DNA from: Voacanga thouarsii
Lineage: Eukaryota; Streptophyta; Magnoliopsida; Gentianales; Apocynaceae
Assembly (NCBI GenBank): GCA_026120185.1
Contig: JANUWF010001109.1
Coordinates: 1,666,001-1,730,000 of the forward strand
Length of the DNA: 64,000 nucleotides
Direction of reading: 5' to 3'
The translations under genes and the position numbers were made by a program. Shown here piece after piece: positions 8,961 through 20,891 of this stretch (positions are counted from its first letter, which is position 1; every line of letters begins with the position of its first letter). Under the pieces are notes generated by a model, which was not told where the DNA came from, searched no databases, and was given only the letters and a program-made list of their open reading frames with translations.

Positions 8961-11900
8961 TGAGATAATAAAATAAATTTAAAACTTTTAACATAATATA
9001 AAATCACATTAAAGCCAAAACAAAATGTTTGCATATAATAGGAAGTATAGTACTATGTATATGTACATCGAGGAAGTCATCAAAACTATATTATCCATAA
9101 TAAAATCCCAATGCATCCATTAAGACAAAAATCCATTAATATCTAAATGTACTTCCATTTAGCCAAATGATCTAATATACTTCCTTCATATATAGCATCA
9201 AAATAACTTGTAGCAACGTATCTCCTTAGTACCATTCGTCCCCTTAATCACATTCGTCTCAAGCCCTATGAACCTGTCATTATAAATTTCACACATTTAA
9301 GTTAGACAAATTTAAAATTTTGGTAATCAATGAGTAATAATTTTCAAAGCTATAATTCACACCCAATGGTAGAGGGTATTTTGTAGTTAATGCTTGAAAC
9401 AAGACGTTCAACATCCAAGGGTAGAGGGTATTTTGTCTTTGAGATCAAAGGACAACCATAGGTGGAACATGCCTTTGTTTAGCACGACAAATATCAACCA
9501 CAATATTTAACACAACTAACCCATTAAAGAGACCAAATCTATTATCCTGATAAAGTTCACCATCATTTTCATATCTATCTTTATGTTGACTGGATTTGCT
9601 TATATTGCCAAAAAGAACTTTTATGGACTGATAGAAGCTTTTGCTCTAATTGTTTGTTGATTAGACAGTACCAACTAAATTATATCCACAACATATAATT
9701 CTCACAAAGAGGAACCCAACTCAGAACACAACACGAGCATCACAAAAATGGAAGCCCAAGCATAGAGTCTACATGTATAACTAGTTATAAAATTTCAATA
9801 AGAGAGGGATGAAGAGATAATAATATAAAATCTCTCTGAATAAGAAAATGAAATATCTTAAACCCACCTCAACATTTAGCCAAATAACCAATCACCAAGT
9901 ACAATAACCTAAAAGATTCTTAAAAAATTAAATATGTAAATGATAATAGAAATAATTTGAACTATATCTCAATGGGTTATAGGAGATGAGATACTGTGAA
10001 GAACAACTAGTTAAGTCCTTTGACCATCCACAACACCTTCTTGGGTAAGGAATATATCATTTGTACTTTACTGAAGAGGGATCACATGGAAGATCCTAGT
10101 GAAATATTCAAAAGAAACATTTTATGTCTTTAGCAAAGATGTTAGGTCACAGATGTTCACAGCTTAAAATTTTAAATCCATTAATAAAAAAATAAATAGG
10201 AAGTATGGTTATGGATCCACATTAATGTAGGATTTGCAGTGCGCAAATCTATGCAAGCATACTTGAGAATCCTTCAGTGGCCCTCCTGCCAAAGCAACAT
10301 TTACTTGGATCTCTGCCCAAGCTTTTTGGTAGAGTTTGATATAAAACTTTGAACAAGGAATTTTCATCAAGAAAATGAAAAGGCATGGGACCGAAATATT
10401 ACAGAAATATGTATAAAAATGTTTTTCCAATATGCAAGCCATATGAAGTACACATTTTTTCAATAGTTGAAACATATATATAGTAGCAAGCAACATGAAA
10501 ATTTGTTGATACATAGCTATATATCACTAAAAGGTGCACTTGAGGAATGCGTGTTTCTTCTTCTGTGAAAATCAGCTAGGAATTGCACTTAAAACAAAGA
10601 GTAACCAATTTGTTTAAGCATAAAAATTTTGAGCATATTTTATAATATTTTAATTCCATAAACAAAAATGGGCAATAGGATAGACATAATTGTCTCAAGG
10701 CCACTTCGAAACCACTGCTATCAAAGTAGAAAATTAATCCATGAATTGTAAAAGGCATTTTCACAAAATTTTCTAACACGAAACAGTTACAACAATTCTA
10801 TACCTATGGTGCTCTCAAGGAGGACTAAGGGTTTGGAAATTGACAAGGCTTTGGTTTAATTTTACCCTAATTGTATAAACATTTGAGCTATTAACTTAAT
10901 TACATGCCTTCCTGCTTTTTCACTCCTCAGATTTTGTGGTAATGTATACAGGCACATACTTTTCTCTTTCATTTTCAATAATGCATATGGATTACAATGA
11001 ACTTTCATGAGGATTATTTCATGTTCTCTATTTTATTGGACTAATAAGGCATTAGCTTTAATTATTTGACATAAAATTAGATGCAATAGAAAAAATTTCA
11101 CCATGCGATCCAGGGCATTTGTTCAGGTCTTCTATTGCAGAATATTGTCAGTACAGCAAATTTACTTCTCAATTTATATAACTATCACAAGTCATTATTT
11201 GGAATCTCACATCTATATATACTATTCTAAGATAGTAAGATACCAGCCAAACAAGTACCCTGTGAATGCTCCATGGATGAGAAGTGTGGTTGATAGGCGT
11301 GTCATCCCTCTATTAGCTTTTTTTTTACTCTAGAAAATAGTATAAAATAAAAAACGTAAGTTACCAGAAAACCAAAAATTGACAAAGATATAACTAAGAA
11401 AAAGACCTGAACTATGTGATGCCAGAAAAGCCAGCAACTTGGCATCATTCTCCCATTTTCTCCAACTGAAAATCTGTGTGCAGAAAATTAACCAAAAAAA
11501 AAAAAAAAGCGGCTGCTGAGTGGATGAAAGCTGGGCATTAAGTGCGATAAGAAGGCAATCTTGAAGCAAATATTTACCCAGACCATGGCAAGGGCTATTG
11601 CATAAAAACTGTAGAGCACATATGTCATTCCCAGAACAAATAAGAGATGATAGAGCTACTCTAAACTTTCATGGGAAGCAAATGACTGATGTCCCTGATA
11701 AAAATGACATATCAGTCAAGATAAAAGTAAAAAATGCATAGAAAGGGTGAAGCCACAATAGAAAGTGAATTTAAGCTTGAAAAGTTAATCGCCTCAGGGG
11801 AAAATGGAAAGTGAATAAGACGAAAACTTACAACCAATATATATAAGATTAAAAATTATATTACTAAAGCCAAAATATACAGAGCTGTTTTGGAATTAAG

Positions 11901-13639
11901 ATTTCAGTATTCAATATTCTTTACTAACTTCAGCCACATTATCGAACATGTTTAGCTATGTTATTCTTAGCCTCATAATGGTGCTAATTTCAGTCTTTGT
12001 GACATACTATTTGCAAATGTTTATTTTGTTCCCTCACTTTTCTTTTCTCCAACTCCAACAAGATTAGAATATGGCCACCATTAGTTTCAATATTGAAAGA
12101 TTCTTGTCCACTCCTCCATTAAACACTAAAAGGTAATAAGTATCAAAATTGGAGCTTAATTTGAATCTTGAAGCATAATTAAGGTTGGACTTTAAAAACT
12201 GAATCACTTACTTGATATGCATTTCTGTCTTGTCCAACCAATTTCTAAAGTCTTCTAGTGAGCTGAATAAAAGAATCTTCTACACTTGTGATTTGTTTAT
12301 CAAAGTTCTTAAATAAATCAATCCAACTTAGTCCTCTAATATTAAGGTTAAATTCCATGAATAGGCCTGTGGCATCATACCTTGACAGCATACCTAAAAT
12401 TCTTCATTGACTGCATCAAATAAATCAATATGGATTTTCTACATAAACATCTGCAGAATCATGCTGCTGGAAGATCAAAATAAATAATTTCACCTTATTT
12501 GAACTTCTAGATTATTCATTGTAGCACATAGCCAAAGCAACAAAGTTATTTTATCTATAACATAGTGACACATTTCAAGCAGGAAAAAAAATTGTGTATA
12601 CAATTGCCAGAGTTTAACATGACTTCACATTTACAACTCTGATATAGTTGAGCACATCCACCTTATCCAGTTAAGGTAAAAAGATACACACAACCTTGAC
12701 ATATTTCTTCTTACTGTAGGTTAAGATATTTGACCTGGTTTTTGTTATTAGCTCTCAAACTTGAGAAATACTCTGGTGATGGGGCTATTAATTTTAAACC
12801 AATAGAGCCATCCCACCTATTTCACGCTATACTATTGTAAATTCCAATCATAAAAATAAGACTAGCTTCTGAACTCTTGCAAATAGAAGATAATAGAAAT
12901 CCATTTTTTGTGATAATCTATAGAAATTGTAAATTCAATGGAACCAAAAATGTAGAATCCTATAAGAGAACAAATAACTATGGAAAACAGAGTGCAATGT
13001 CAAAACCCCTGAAATAAGGAAAATTTTGACCTAAGTATTAATCCTGAAATTACAAATAAGAAAGCCCATAGCAGCATAAATAAAATTCCTGAAATTAACT
13101 TGGGAAAATAAAAGCCCATAGCAGCATTGCAAATAAGAACAACTTACACAGAAAAAGAAACTCAAAGAACAGAACTTTCGCAGCATTAGATTCAAAAAAG
13201 CTATTAGAAGACCAAAATGTGGAACCAAATATTAAATGCCAGAAAAAGATGGAGCCAAACCAACAACAAATCGCAGAAGATGAAAATATTTAGAAGGATC
13301 AAACCAACAAATTGCACTACAGCTAAGAAAGGGAAAAAATGGAAATCACACTGTAGCTAAGAAAGGGAAAAATCTTACCTTTTTCGTCCTCCATCACTCC
13401 AAGACCGGCACCGTAAAGATCGTCTAGATCGATGATGACAAGAAGCGATGAGAGTTCGAGAAAGACATAGAATAGGGATGGGTTTGATAGAAAAATGGGA
13501 AAAGTGAAAAGGAAAATGAGCAGGATGGTTTTTTCATTCAGAGCATAGGTTTTTTTAGTCGTACAGAAGGGGGATGAGATGGTTCACTTAGTGGGATTTT
13601 TTGTTAGCACATGGTGCCTTAATTTTTTGCAACTCAATT
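8961..13639. other. CACTA interior, no recognised gene
   Basis: No frame longer than about 100 codons is present and none resembles a known family. Short frames at 10209-10514 (minus) and 11103-11333 (plus) are not supported. Purine-rich and pyrimidine-rich stretches and possible splice signals on the minus strand leave room for a spliced or captured gene, but I cannot assemble one. Confidence 0.5.
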
Positions 13640-13911
13640 TTAAAAAAAAAAAATTAGAAGAGCTATTATGACAGTTTAATCATGTCAAAATAGGCAATAC
13701 AATATCAAAGAACAAAAAGTATCCCAATACATTTCAAAAAATATCATAATATGGTTTTAAAAAGACATTAATTTCACATTGCTAAACGACACAATTTTGC
13801 TTGAGTTTATTATGACATTTTTGGCTAAATGTCACAAAATTGTACTTCTAATGACATCTTTAAAAAAACGTTATAATAAATATGTCACAATAAACCAAAT
13901 TTCTAGTAGTG
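13640..13911 (-). repeat. CACTA right terminal and subterminal repeats
   Basis: Motifs of the left end return here, including TTATGACA, TGACATCTTT and GTCACAATAAA. The right terminal inverted repeat ending CTAGTAGTG follows. Confidence 0.65.
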
Positions 13912-14989
13912 AGAGCTGGTAGCAAAAAATACAAATTGTCTATTATCTTTTGACCTAAGATGTAGCCCACTATGTGAAATTAAAAAAAAAAATAAATTAA
14001 ATTGATGACTCCTTCAACTAAGATCACACCTAATTGAACATCATTATCAATACTAGTATAAAGACCCATGTTATACACAGAGAAATTTGATAACTAAATT
14101 TTAACATTTAATTAAATGAATCTTTCCTTTAAAAAATGAAAAAAGAACCTTTCCCGTCTTCCTATAGGCCTGACCACGACTGACTTGGTTGACGATTGCA
14201 CTGGCCAATCAACTAGTTCTGTCGTTCACGTCCCTATTGAAATTGGAGGTTTCCTAACCATTATTTGATTGTTGAGCAATCAATTTTTCTTTAAAAAAAT
14301 ATTAATTTTGCTGCCATGTATCAACTTCGAAATATATTATCCACTGTGGAGCTAACAACAGTGGATGTTTCAAGATTGTAGCCGTCAACTGCCAATATTT
14401 TGGATCAGTATTGTTCTTTTTTCTTTTTCTTCCTTTTATAAATACCATCCAAAATTTTTAACAATTTTTGTACTTCTATCTAATTTCTCTCTCAATTATT
14501 TTCAACCCAATTTCTCTATCTCAAAACTCCTGCAAAATTTCAATTAATAATTTTTTATATTAAATCTTCTTCTTATTCTTAATTTCAAATATTATTAGTG
14601 TTATATTTATTTTCTTAATTTCTTAAAAAAAGCTCACCTAAATAATTCCGAGAAAAATGAAAATGGATGACAGATATGATTCAAATTTATGTCCAAAACA
14701 TTTAACATACCATCTGGCTAACAGTTGGTGGCTTCAATTCAAATTTTTTCTGTTGACATTTTTAAGTCTGAAAACCAACAACTAGTAGAAATTGCCGAAG
14801 GATGAGATGGAAGCTCAACAACTGTCACGTTGCAAATAAAGCCAACGCTGATACTACAACGGAGATAAAGAGAAAGAAAGAAGTTGATATATTTACCAAA
14901 CATTTTAACTCTGTGACAGTGTCATTCAGAGAGTTATAAGTTAAGTATAATTATTATATTGCCCCTCTTAAATTTTATGTATTGAAGTG
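13912..14989. other. unassigned intergenic sequence
   Basis: This stretch is AT-rich with no gene, LTR end or structural RNA that I can identify. The 60-codon frame at 14365-14547 is low complexity and unsupported. Confidence 0.5.
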
Positions 14990-15572
14990 AAGAATGGATT
15001 ACAACTCACTTGACCAACACATTCTTCCTCTAAAATTTTGGAATGTTCGTTTGCTATGTCAATTACTGGATCCACTGGTGGCACAGAAAGTTTCTGCCAT
15101 TCTTCCTCCTTCGGATGCAGGAGACGTTGAAGACATTACGGTTTGGAAACCGCCTGAGGATGTATCTTTCTCAACCGCAACAGCATTGCATGCTGTTAGG
15201 CGCACAGGGCAGAGTAATCAGATTTCTGCTAATATAGAGCAACTTCAATTGCAGCCATCAATCAAGGTGTTCGTGTGGAAATTCTTTAATGGGGCCTTGC
15301 TTTGGACTCACAACTTAAGCGGATTGGCTTTCATTTCCCTTCTGGCTGTAGCTTCTGTTTGGCTGCTTAGGAAACTGCTGTTCATCTTTTCTATGGCTGT
15401 GCAGCTGTAAGGAGCTTCTGGCAGTTAGCCTCTTTACATCTTCCTTGAAGATTGGCTTCTGCCTGCTGGCGAAACTTCACCGAGTTTTTCAATTACTGGT
15501 GGAAAGGGAAGCTAAGGATCTCACTATACTTAAGACGGTTTTTTGCTATATCCTTATAGGAGGTTTGGAAAT
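14990..15572 (+). pseudogene. LINE-like reverse transcriptase C-terminal zinc-binding fragment
   Basis: The open frame at 14994-15410 has an FW-x-x-x-L-L-C-Q-L start, a VWKP-x-E-D-x-SFST stretch and PSIKVFVWK-x-x-NGAL, the pattern of the zf-RVT domain found at the end of plant LINE and LINE-derived ORFs. After a frameshift near 15320 the zinc site follows: C-x2-C, then ETAVHLFYGCAAVRSFW, with stops. The end reads like the usual W-x-x-W-K region and is cut exactly where the copia I LTR begins at 15573. It is a dead 5'-truncated piece or an insertion-split remnant. Confidence 0.75.
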
Positions 15573-15897
15573 TGTTGAGTTTTTCTCAATCCCACGCGGG
15601 ATAGTTTAAAAAAGGGTAAGGAAGGATTTCCCTATAAATAGCTTAGTGTTGTTTTGGAGAAAGTACACCAACTCATTGAGTCTAATAAATTGGGAGATTT
15701 TGGGCTTAAAGTTATTTTGTAAGGGTTGTAATTTTGTCCGTCAAAAAATTATATAGTAGAGTGTTTCCCTTTGGGTCGTGGATGTTAGTCTAATTGAAAG
15801 ACCAAATTACGTTAAATTTTTGTATTCTGTTTTATTTATTTATTTTTCTTTCCTCTTTCTATATATTTGTGTGTGGCTTCCGTTGTCCATCCCAGCA
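15573..15897 (+). repeat. copia I 5' LTR
   Basis: The LTR is 325 bp, from TGTTGAGTTTTTC to CCATCCCAGCA. A TATA box (TATAAATAG) lies at 15633-15641. The initiator-Met type primer site follows two bases after its end. Confidence 0.8.
15633..15641 (+). promoter_or_regulatory. copia I LTR TATA box
   Basis: TATAAATAG lies 60 bp into the LTR, at the place expected for the element's own RNA polymerase II promoter. Confidence 0.6.
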
Positions 15898-15899
15898 AG

Positions 15900-15911
15900 T
15901 GGTATCATAAC
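15900..15911 (+). other. copia I primer-binding site
   Basis: TGGTATCATAAC follows the LTR by two bases and resembles the tRNA-iMet site TGGTATCAGAGC, with changes in its last bases. Confidence 0.7.
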
Positions 15912-16106
15912 CAGGTTCTAGCTTGGGAGAAGAGCAAGGTTCGGGCCTAGAGAGAATCAGGCCTAGGAGAAGAGTAAGGTTCGGGCCTAGGAAGGAGAGA
16001 AAAGGAGCAAGACATGCTTCATTAGCAGTTCTGAGTAAGAGATAATTTTTTTTTGTGTCACGTGGAGTTAAGGTATTTTATTATAGATTCTTTAAATATC
16101 ACATAT

Positions 16107-16975
16107 ATGAAGAATGGGATTCTACCTCTATTGTTTGATGGAAAGATTGACTTCACTCTGTGGCAATGTACAACTCAAGACTACTTAGTGTAGTTGAGTC
16201 TTGATTCTGTATTAGAAGATGAGAAGCTAAAAGGGATAAATGATTCAGATTGGAGTACTATTCAGAAAAAGGGCGGTTAATACTATTCGATCGGCATTAG
16301 CTCCATATATTAAAGTTACAGTGTTGAAGAAGATATCGCCTAATAAGATGTGGGAGACTTTAGATAAAAATCATGCATCGAAGACACTGACTAACCATTT
16401 GAAGATGAAGATGGATCTATATTCGTTTAAGATGGAAGAATGAGGTAACATTATTGACCATATAAATAAATTTAATAAGTTAGTATCTCAACTTGAAAAT
16501 TCAGGAGAGAGGATTGAAGATGAGGAACAAGCATTGCTCTTGTTGGCTTCTCTACCAAATCTTATACGTCATTGGTGTAGTCACTACTAGTAGGAAAAAG
16601 AACACTACAACTGAATGAAGTGTCGAAGTTTTTAAAAGAAAATCACGATATGATAAAAGAAAATCAATTTGAAGATAGTCGAGTACTAGCTACAGAGAGT
16701 TGGAGAAGAGGGAGGAGTCAAAGCAAAAGAAGAGGTGATCAAGGAAGAGGAAAAACCCAACATAGTGATAATAGCAACCTTAAGTGCTATTATTGTGAGG
16801 AGATTAGTCACATCCAAAGTCGTTGCCCAAAAATGAAAGAAGATTTAAAAGCTCTAAGAGAACAAATAAGGAGCAAGGCCAAAGTAAGTAATTCTTTTAT
16901 ACATATAGTCATAGGCGATAATATATTATTGATAAGATGTTCGGATGATACTGTTGATGAGAATCATTCAAATTG
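16107..16975 (+). pseudogene. copia I gag, broken
   Basis: From the ATG at 16107 the sequence encodes LPLLFDGKIDFTLWQ, the UBN2-type gag start of this copia group (L-x-F-D-G-x-N-F-x-x-W), then hits a stop. Later pieces include 16240-16443 and 16620-16976. The latter has an RGRSQSKRRGDQGRGK basic stretch and the zinc knuckle CYYCEEISHIQSRC, which keeps all four metal ligands. Confidence 0.8.
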
Positions 16976-17395
16976 AATAATGGATTCTGCATCAGACTTG
17001 CATATTTGTAAGGACCAAGACATGTTCGATGATTTGCAATTGGGGAAATTTTGCCACATCAACGTGAGAAACAACTCTAAGATGAAGGTTGAAGGCACTG
17101 GATGAATCCACCTTAAGCTCCACAATGATAAAGTCAAAATACTTCCTAATGTAAGGTATGTTCCTGATTTTAGTGTCAATATTATTTCATTAGGTGTGAT
17201 GGCATCAAAAGGATACAAGTATGTTGGAGTTGGGAAGTCTTGCAAAATATATAAAGGGAACTGTCTAGTTATGCAAGGGAGAAAGAAGAGCAAAAATATC
17301 TACTACCTTGATAGTCATTCCTTGAAGAAGCGACTTGAAGGAAGTAAAACGGAAGAATCAATAGATAAAAAGACTGTAAGGATTGAGAATAGAGT
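16976..17395 (+). pseudogene. copia I protease and pre-integrase region
   Basis: A TGA at 16976, where the family usually has Trp, precedes IMDSASDLHIC, the protease active site with DSA in place of DSG. Further on come LPNVRYVPDFSVNIISLG and the G-x-x-Y-K-GNC-V-M-G-x-K-KSKNIYYLD start of the pre-integrase domain. The frame then runs into the GTAT repeat and ends. Confidence 0.8.
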
Positions 17396-17396
17396 T

Positions 17397-17549
17397 GTAT
17401 GTATGTATGTATGTATGTATGTATGTATGTATGTATGTATGTATGTATGTATGTATGTATGTATGTATGTATGTATGTATGTATGTATGTATGTATGTAT
17501 GTATGTATGTATGTATGTATGTATGTTTGTTTGTTTGTTTGTTTGTTTG
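17397..17549. repeat. (GTAT)n then (TTTG)n microsatellite
   Basis: About 32 GTAT units (17397-17525) pass directly into about six TTTG units. The frames of repeated Met-Tyr-Val-Cys or His-Thr-Tyr-Ile seen over it are simple-repeat artefacts. Confidence 0.98.
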
Positions 17550-17788
17550 CATCATATTTTGAACTTATGTATAAAAGATGGGTTAAAAAGTATTGATCTT
17601 TTTATTAAACTAATAAAATTCATTTTCCTTATTTATGATTTAGATAGTTAATTAAAAATAATAAGCACAATTTTATTGAATTATTAGCGTAAACCCCAAG
17701 CAATTTCTAAGGTATATTTCAAATAGATAAAATTCAACATATGAGTTATTAATTGAATCTTTTTAATATAAGGAACGTGTGCGTATAA

Positions 17789-17824
<36 letters not shown>

Positions 17825-18663
17825 ATATATGTATATACTTCTTGTTTTGACAAATTAAACTATTCGAATACATTTTTTCCTCAATAATGCAATATTTGAA
17901 AATGTATTTTAAATATTTTGAAAACCTTTAATGATGTTACTCCTAATTTGTTCAATATTTATTATTTAACTTCATGTTTAGTTGTTCAAGAATGTGTTGT
18001 TGTCTATAGTATTTGTAATAAATATTCTATTAATATTTTTATGTCTCATTATATTAATGTTATGATATCTAAATGGTTGAAATACTATATATAAATATTT
18101 AATATTAATTTATTGTTACTATTGATCCTATGAGAATGGATTGTTTATAAAATTATCTTAATTGTTATTATAACTTTTTGGCTTCTAAAATAATGATATG
18201 ATGTGTTAATGATGATTCAATTGCTACTTAAGATCTTACATCCCCTCTTGATATTTCATGTATAATTATCACTGTAAAAAATATTATTTGTGAATTGTGT
18301 CAAAATTGTCAATATAAAAAATATTATTTATAAGTTATATCATGAATATTCTACAAAATATAGTTTGGCATTTCAAAAATTTTACCATGTCATAGTTCTC
18401 ACATACAGTGCTACTAGAGTTAATAAAGTAATATTTCTTATGTTAGAAGATATTTGAATATCATGCTTTAATATAATATGTAACAAAATTATCTTCTATC
18501 CCATTATTTAATGACATGCGAACCTTTAGCCCAAATTAGAAAAACAAATGAAGATATGATACTTCTTCCATCTCAAATTGAATATCATAATTTTATATCA
18601 TATTAAAACATATTGTTTAACATTTATTAGATATATTTTCTCAAAAAAAATTTGTTAGATATA
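17550..18663. other. AT-rich unassigned sequence with (TG)n
   Basis: No gene or element end is recognised. A (TG)n run lies at 17792-17820 beside a short TA-rich tract. The rest is strongly AT-rich and full of stops in all frames. Confidence 0.5.
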
Positions 18664-18982
18664 ATTTTCAATGCTTATTACATGCATATTTTATACATGA
18701 TTTATGCTTTAAAGTATTTAGAAATTTGTTATGGATTGCTACGTATTCACCTATTTCCACCTTGTTTGAGATTAAAAATGGAAGTACGGTAAAAAGAACT
18801 TAAAAAGAATTTTGAGGAGCACTGACAATACTGTCCAGCTTATATCCCTTGGTGTTGTGTCATAACCTAAACTTCAGAATCAAAGTACTGCGACTTAACA
18901 ACACCGTTTTGTCTACATTCAATGGCATCATGCACCTTTAGAGTTTTAGAATCTTCAAAGTATTTAGAACCAACGTCACCAT
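18664..18982 (+). repeat. element H 5' LTR, first part
   Basis: From the ATGCTTATTACATGCATATT segment onward it aligns with the first 300 bp of the 3' LTR at 36976 (ATGCTCATTATATGCATATT). The true first bases, TGATAA in the 3' LTR, are altered here, so the left edge is approximate. It stops at the copia C LTR with the target sequence ACCAT at 18978-18982. Confidence 0.75.
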
Positions 18983-20877
18983 TATTGGAATATATGCCCT
19001 CTTAGACTAGGTTTCCGATGTAATTTTAAATTGTATTAATAAAAGATTTATTCTCAGAAATTGTTTATGAATTTTTCCATCACTTTTTCTACACATTTTC
19101 ATTGGAAAAGACTCGTTATGTTTAAGTAAATAGTTCATATAAATTGAGGTATTTTACAGTAAGGTATGGGTCATAGGTTACTTAACACATAAACTTTCGT
19201 TCTTAACCTAATGATGAGAATGAGAATCTCATCATAGTAAGGTTATTGTGGTATTAATTCAAAATGTGGAATTATTTTTAGCCAATGAGTAGCCTTCTCA
19301 TTTCATAATATAAGCGTATTTCGAATACAGAAAACTAGACCTATAGTAGTGGTTTCTAAAAGTACTATATGGTAGAAACCTAAGCTACTACTGCTACATC
19401 ATGGACTTATACTCTACAACTTGAGTATAAGTTGGTGGTCTGATGAAGTTGGAAGCACATGCTTTGATCTACTATAGTTGAGGTTCTATTAGATGACCAA
19501 TATAATTATATGTTGGGTATATGTAACTAGTTAGTTAAGACAGATTTGTACAAGATATATAACTTCTATGCTATATCGCCACTTGTGGCTGTCCGAATGA
19601 TCTAAATATCTAGGGCCTTAGGGAACATGACTTAGATATTTGTTTTAGGGTAGCTCCCTTGAAAAACAGAAATATCTTAAGAAGTCGTGGATCATTGGAC
19701 TAGAAGATTAAGGATGGTAGATGTCTTTTAAAAATGTGTTAGTACACTTCTTCCTCTCTAAATGAATGGCGATGTGTAGAGGGGTATTTTAATCATTATA
19801 CTTGTAGGTCGGAGACATTGCTAACGCAACATTATCCTTGGGGTCAAATATTTCCTTATGGATCTTAGAAAATATGCAAAATATGAAATATAGTTATTTG
19901 TATAGTAGGGGTATTTTGATCATTTTAGTACCAAGGTGATATGTCTTTTTAATTCTCGGAATAGTCTATAAGTCCTAATTATTTTTTGGATTGAGGAAAT
20001 GGTCTCGGTTACAAAGGATTTTATTTTATTCAGGAAGTTTAATTTATTATTGGATTGAAATAAAATAAAAGTTCGAGAGAAATTAAATTAAATTTATTAT
20101 TTAGTTTAATTGGTTAATTAATTATTCAATGTCTGAGTCCAAATTGAGTAATTGAAAAAATTAACAAGGGCCTAAACTATATAAAAAGCTTGAATAATTA
20201 TCTTGGTCTATTTGGGCTCATTAATTATTTTTTAGATTATTTTTATAAGCCCGAAAAATAAAAAATTAAGGATTATTATTTATGAGCTCATTGAGTCTAA
20301 GGAAAATAATAAAAATATTTTATGACCCAATAGCCTGGACCAAAGGGTTTTTATTATTCACAGAACAGAAGAATTTAGGATTAGCTAAACATCTTCTGTT
20401 GATAACATACGGATGATTTTAAAATATTGGAATCCCGGGAGTGAATGTTATCAGGAGAGCCGTGTTATTGTAATACACACAGCTGTGAGGGAAAACAAGT
20501 CTGGTTTACTTTTCCCTCTTTCGATTTCTTCTTCCTCTTCCTTGATACTGCTAACTGATAGCAGAGAGTCAAGAGAAATAGAGACTGGTTTATCTCGCTT
20601 AAATTGTTTTACCAACAAAGTTTTAGGCAGAGGAATATTCTGAGAATTGAAAAGCCTTGACATTCATGCAAGCAAGAAGAAGTAGACGGCTAGTAGGATT
20701 TGAACCAGAAGTTTCAATGAGTATAGGAGAGATTCCTATTGTTCAATCATCCTCTTCGGTACCAAAGAAAATTTTAAAGCGCGGAGGTAAAAGAAAATTT
20801 TTCGCTATATATTTTTCTGCGTTTTTTGCTTTTGTGTTTTTCTAGTGAGCATGCTTCATGTTCTTTTTTAAGCTTTA
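18983..20877 (+). repeat. copia C 5' LTR
   Basis: It matches 27741-29643 over its whole length (about 1.9 kb), starting with a GGAATxTATGCCCTCTTAGA segment. The first dinucleotide is TA here but TG in the right copy. A TATATAAAAAG motif at about 20178-20188 may be its TATA box. The frames at 20413-20845 lie inside the LTR and match no known protein. Confidence 0.85.
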
Positions 20878-20879
20878 AG

Positions 20880-20891
20880 TGGTATCAAAGC
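20880..20891 (+). other. copia C primer-binding site
   Basis: TGGTATCAAAGC follows the LTR and differs by one base from the tRNA-iMet site TGGTATCAGAGC. Confidence 0.8.

Larger units (their letters stand above)
8318..13911. mobile_element. CACTA (En/Spm) DNA transposon, probably non-autonomous
   Basis: The left end is CACTACTAGAAAAATG and the right end is its inverted match CAAATTTCTAGTAGTG, the standard CACTA termini. The flanking triplets are ATA on the left and AGA on the right, a two-of-three match to the expected 3 bp duplication. The 5.6 kb interior shows no transposase (TNP2-like) or TNPA-like coding region that I recognise, so it is probably mobilised by another copy. It lies in otherwise unannotated intergenic DNA. 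Confidence 0.8.
15573..17395 (+). mobile_element. Ty1/copia retrotransposon I, 3' truncated
   Basis: It has a complete 5' LTR, primer site, gag, protease and the start of the pre-integrase domain. It then ends at a GTAT microsatellite. Integrase, reverse transcriptase, RNase H and the 3' LTR are absent. Its LTR sits directly inside the LINE-like fragment, so it inserted later. Confidence 0.8.

Noticed and set aside
10209..10514. 101-codon minus-strand frame in the CACTA interior
   Set aside because: There is no recognisable motif and the length is within chance for this composition.
13370..13470. Exon-like minus-strand stretch (DLDDLYGAGLGVMEDEK) followed by a GTAAG donor-like sequence
   Set aside because: No start codon, no second exon and no family could be found. 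It is kept only as a hint for spliced search of the CACTA interior.
17196..17651. Plus-strand frame with a long Met-Tyr-Val-Cys repeat, and its minus-strand His-Thr-Tyr-Ile mirror
   Set aside because: It is the translation of a GTAT microsatellite joined to a copia pre-integrase fragment, not a gene.
18560..18790. Possible MITE, from a TACTTCTTCCATCTCAAATT-like start and a mirrored TTTGAGAT..GGAAGTA segment
   Set aside because: The second segment belongs to the H LTR, as it is present at 37085-37115, so the apparent inverted pair is accidental.
20413..20845. Frames in the copia C 5' LTR
   Set aside because: They lie wholly in an LTR, are not open in the other LTR copy, and have no known domain.
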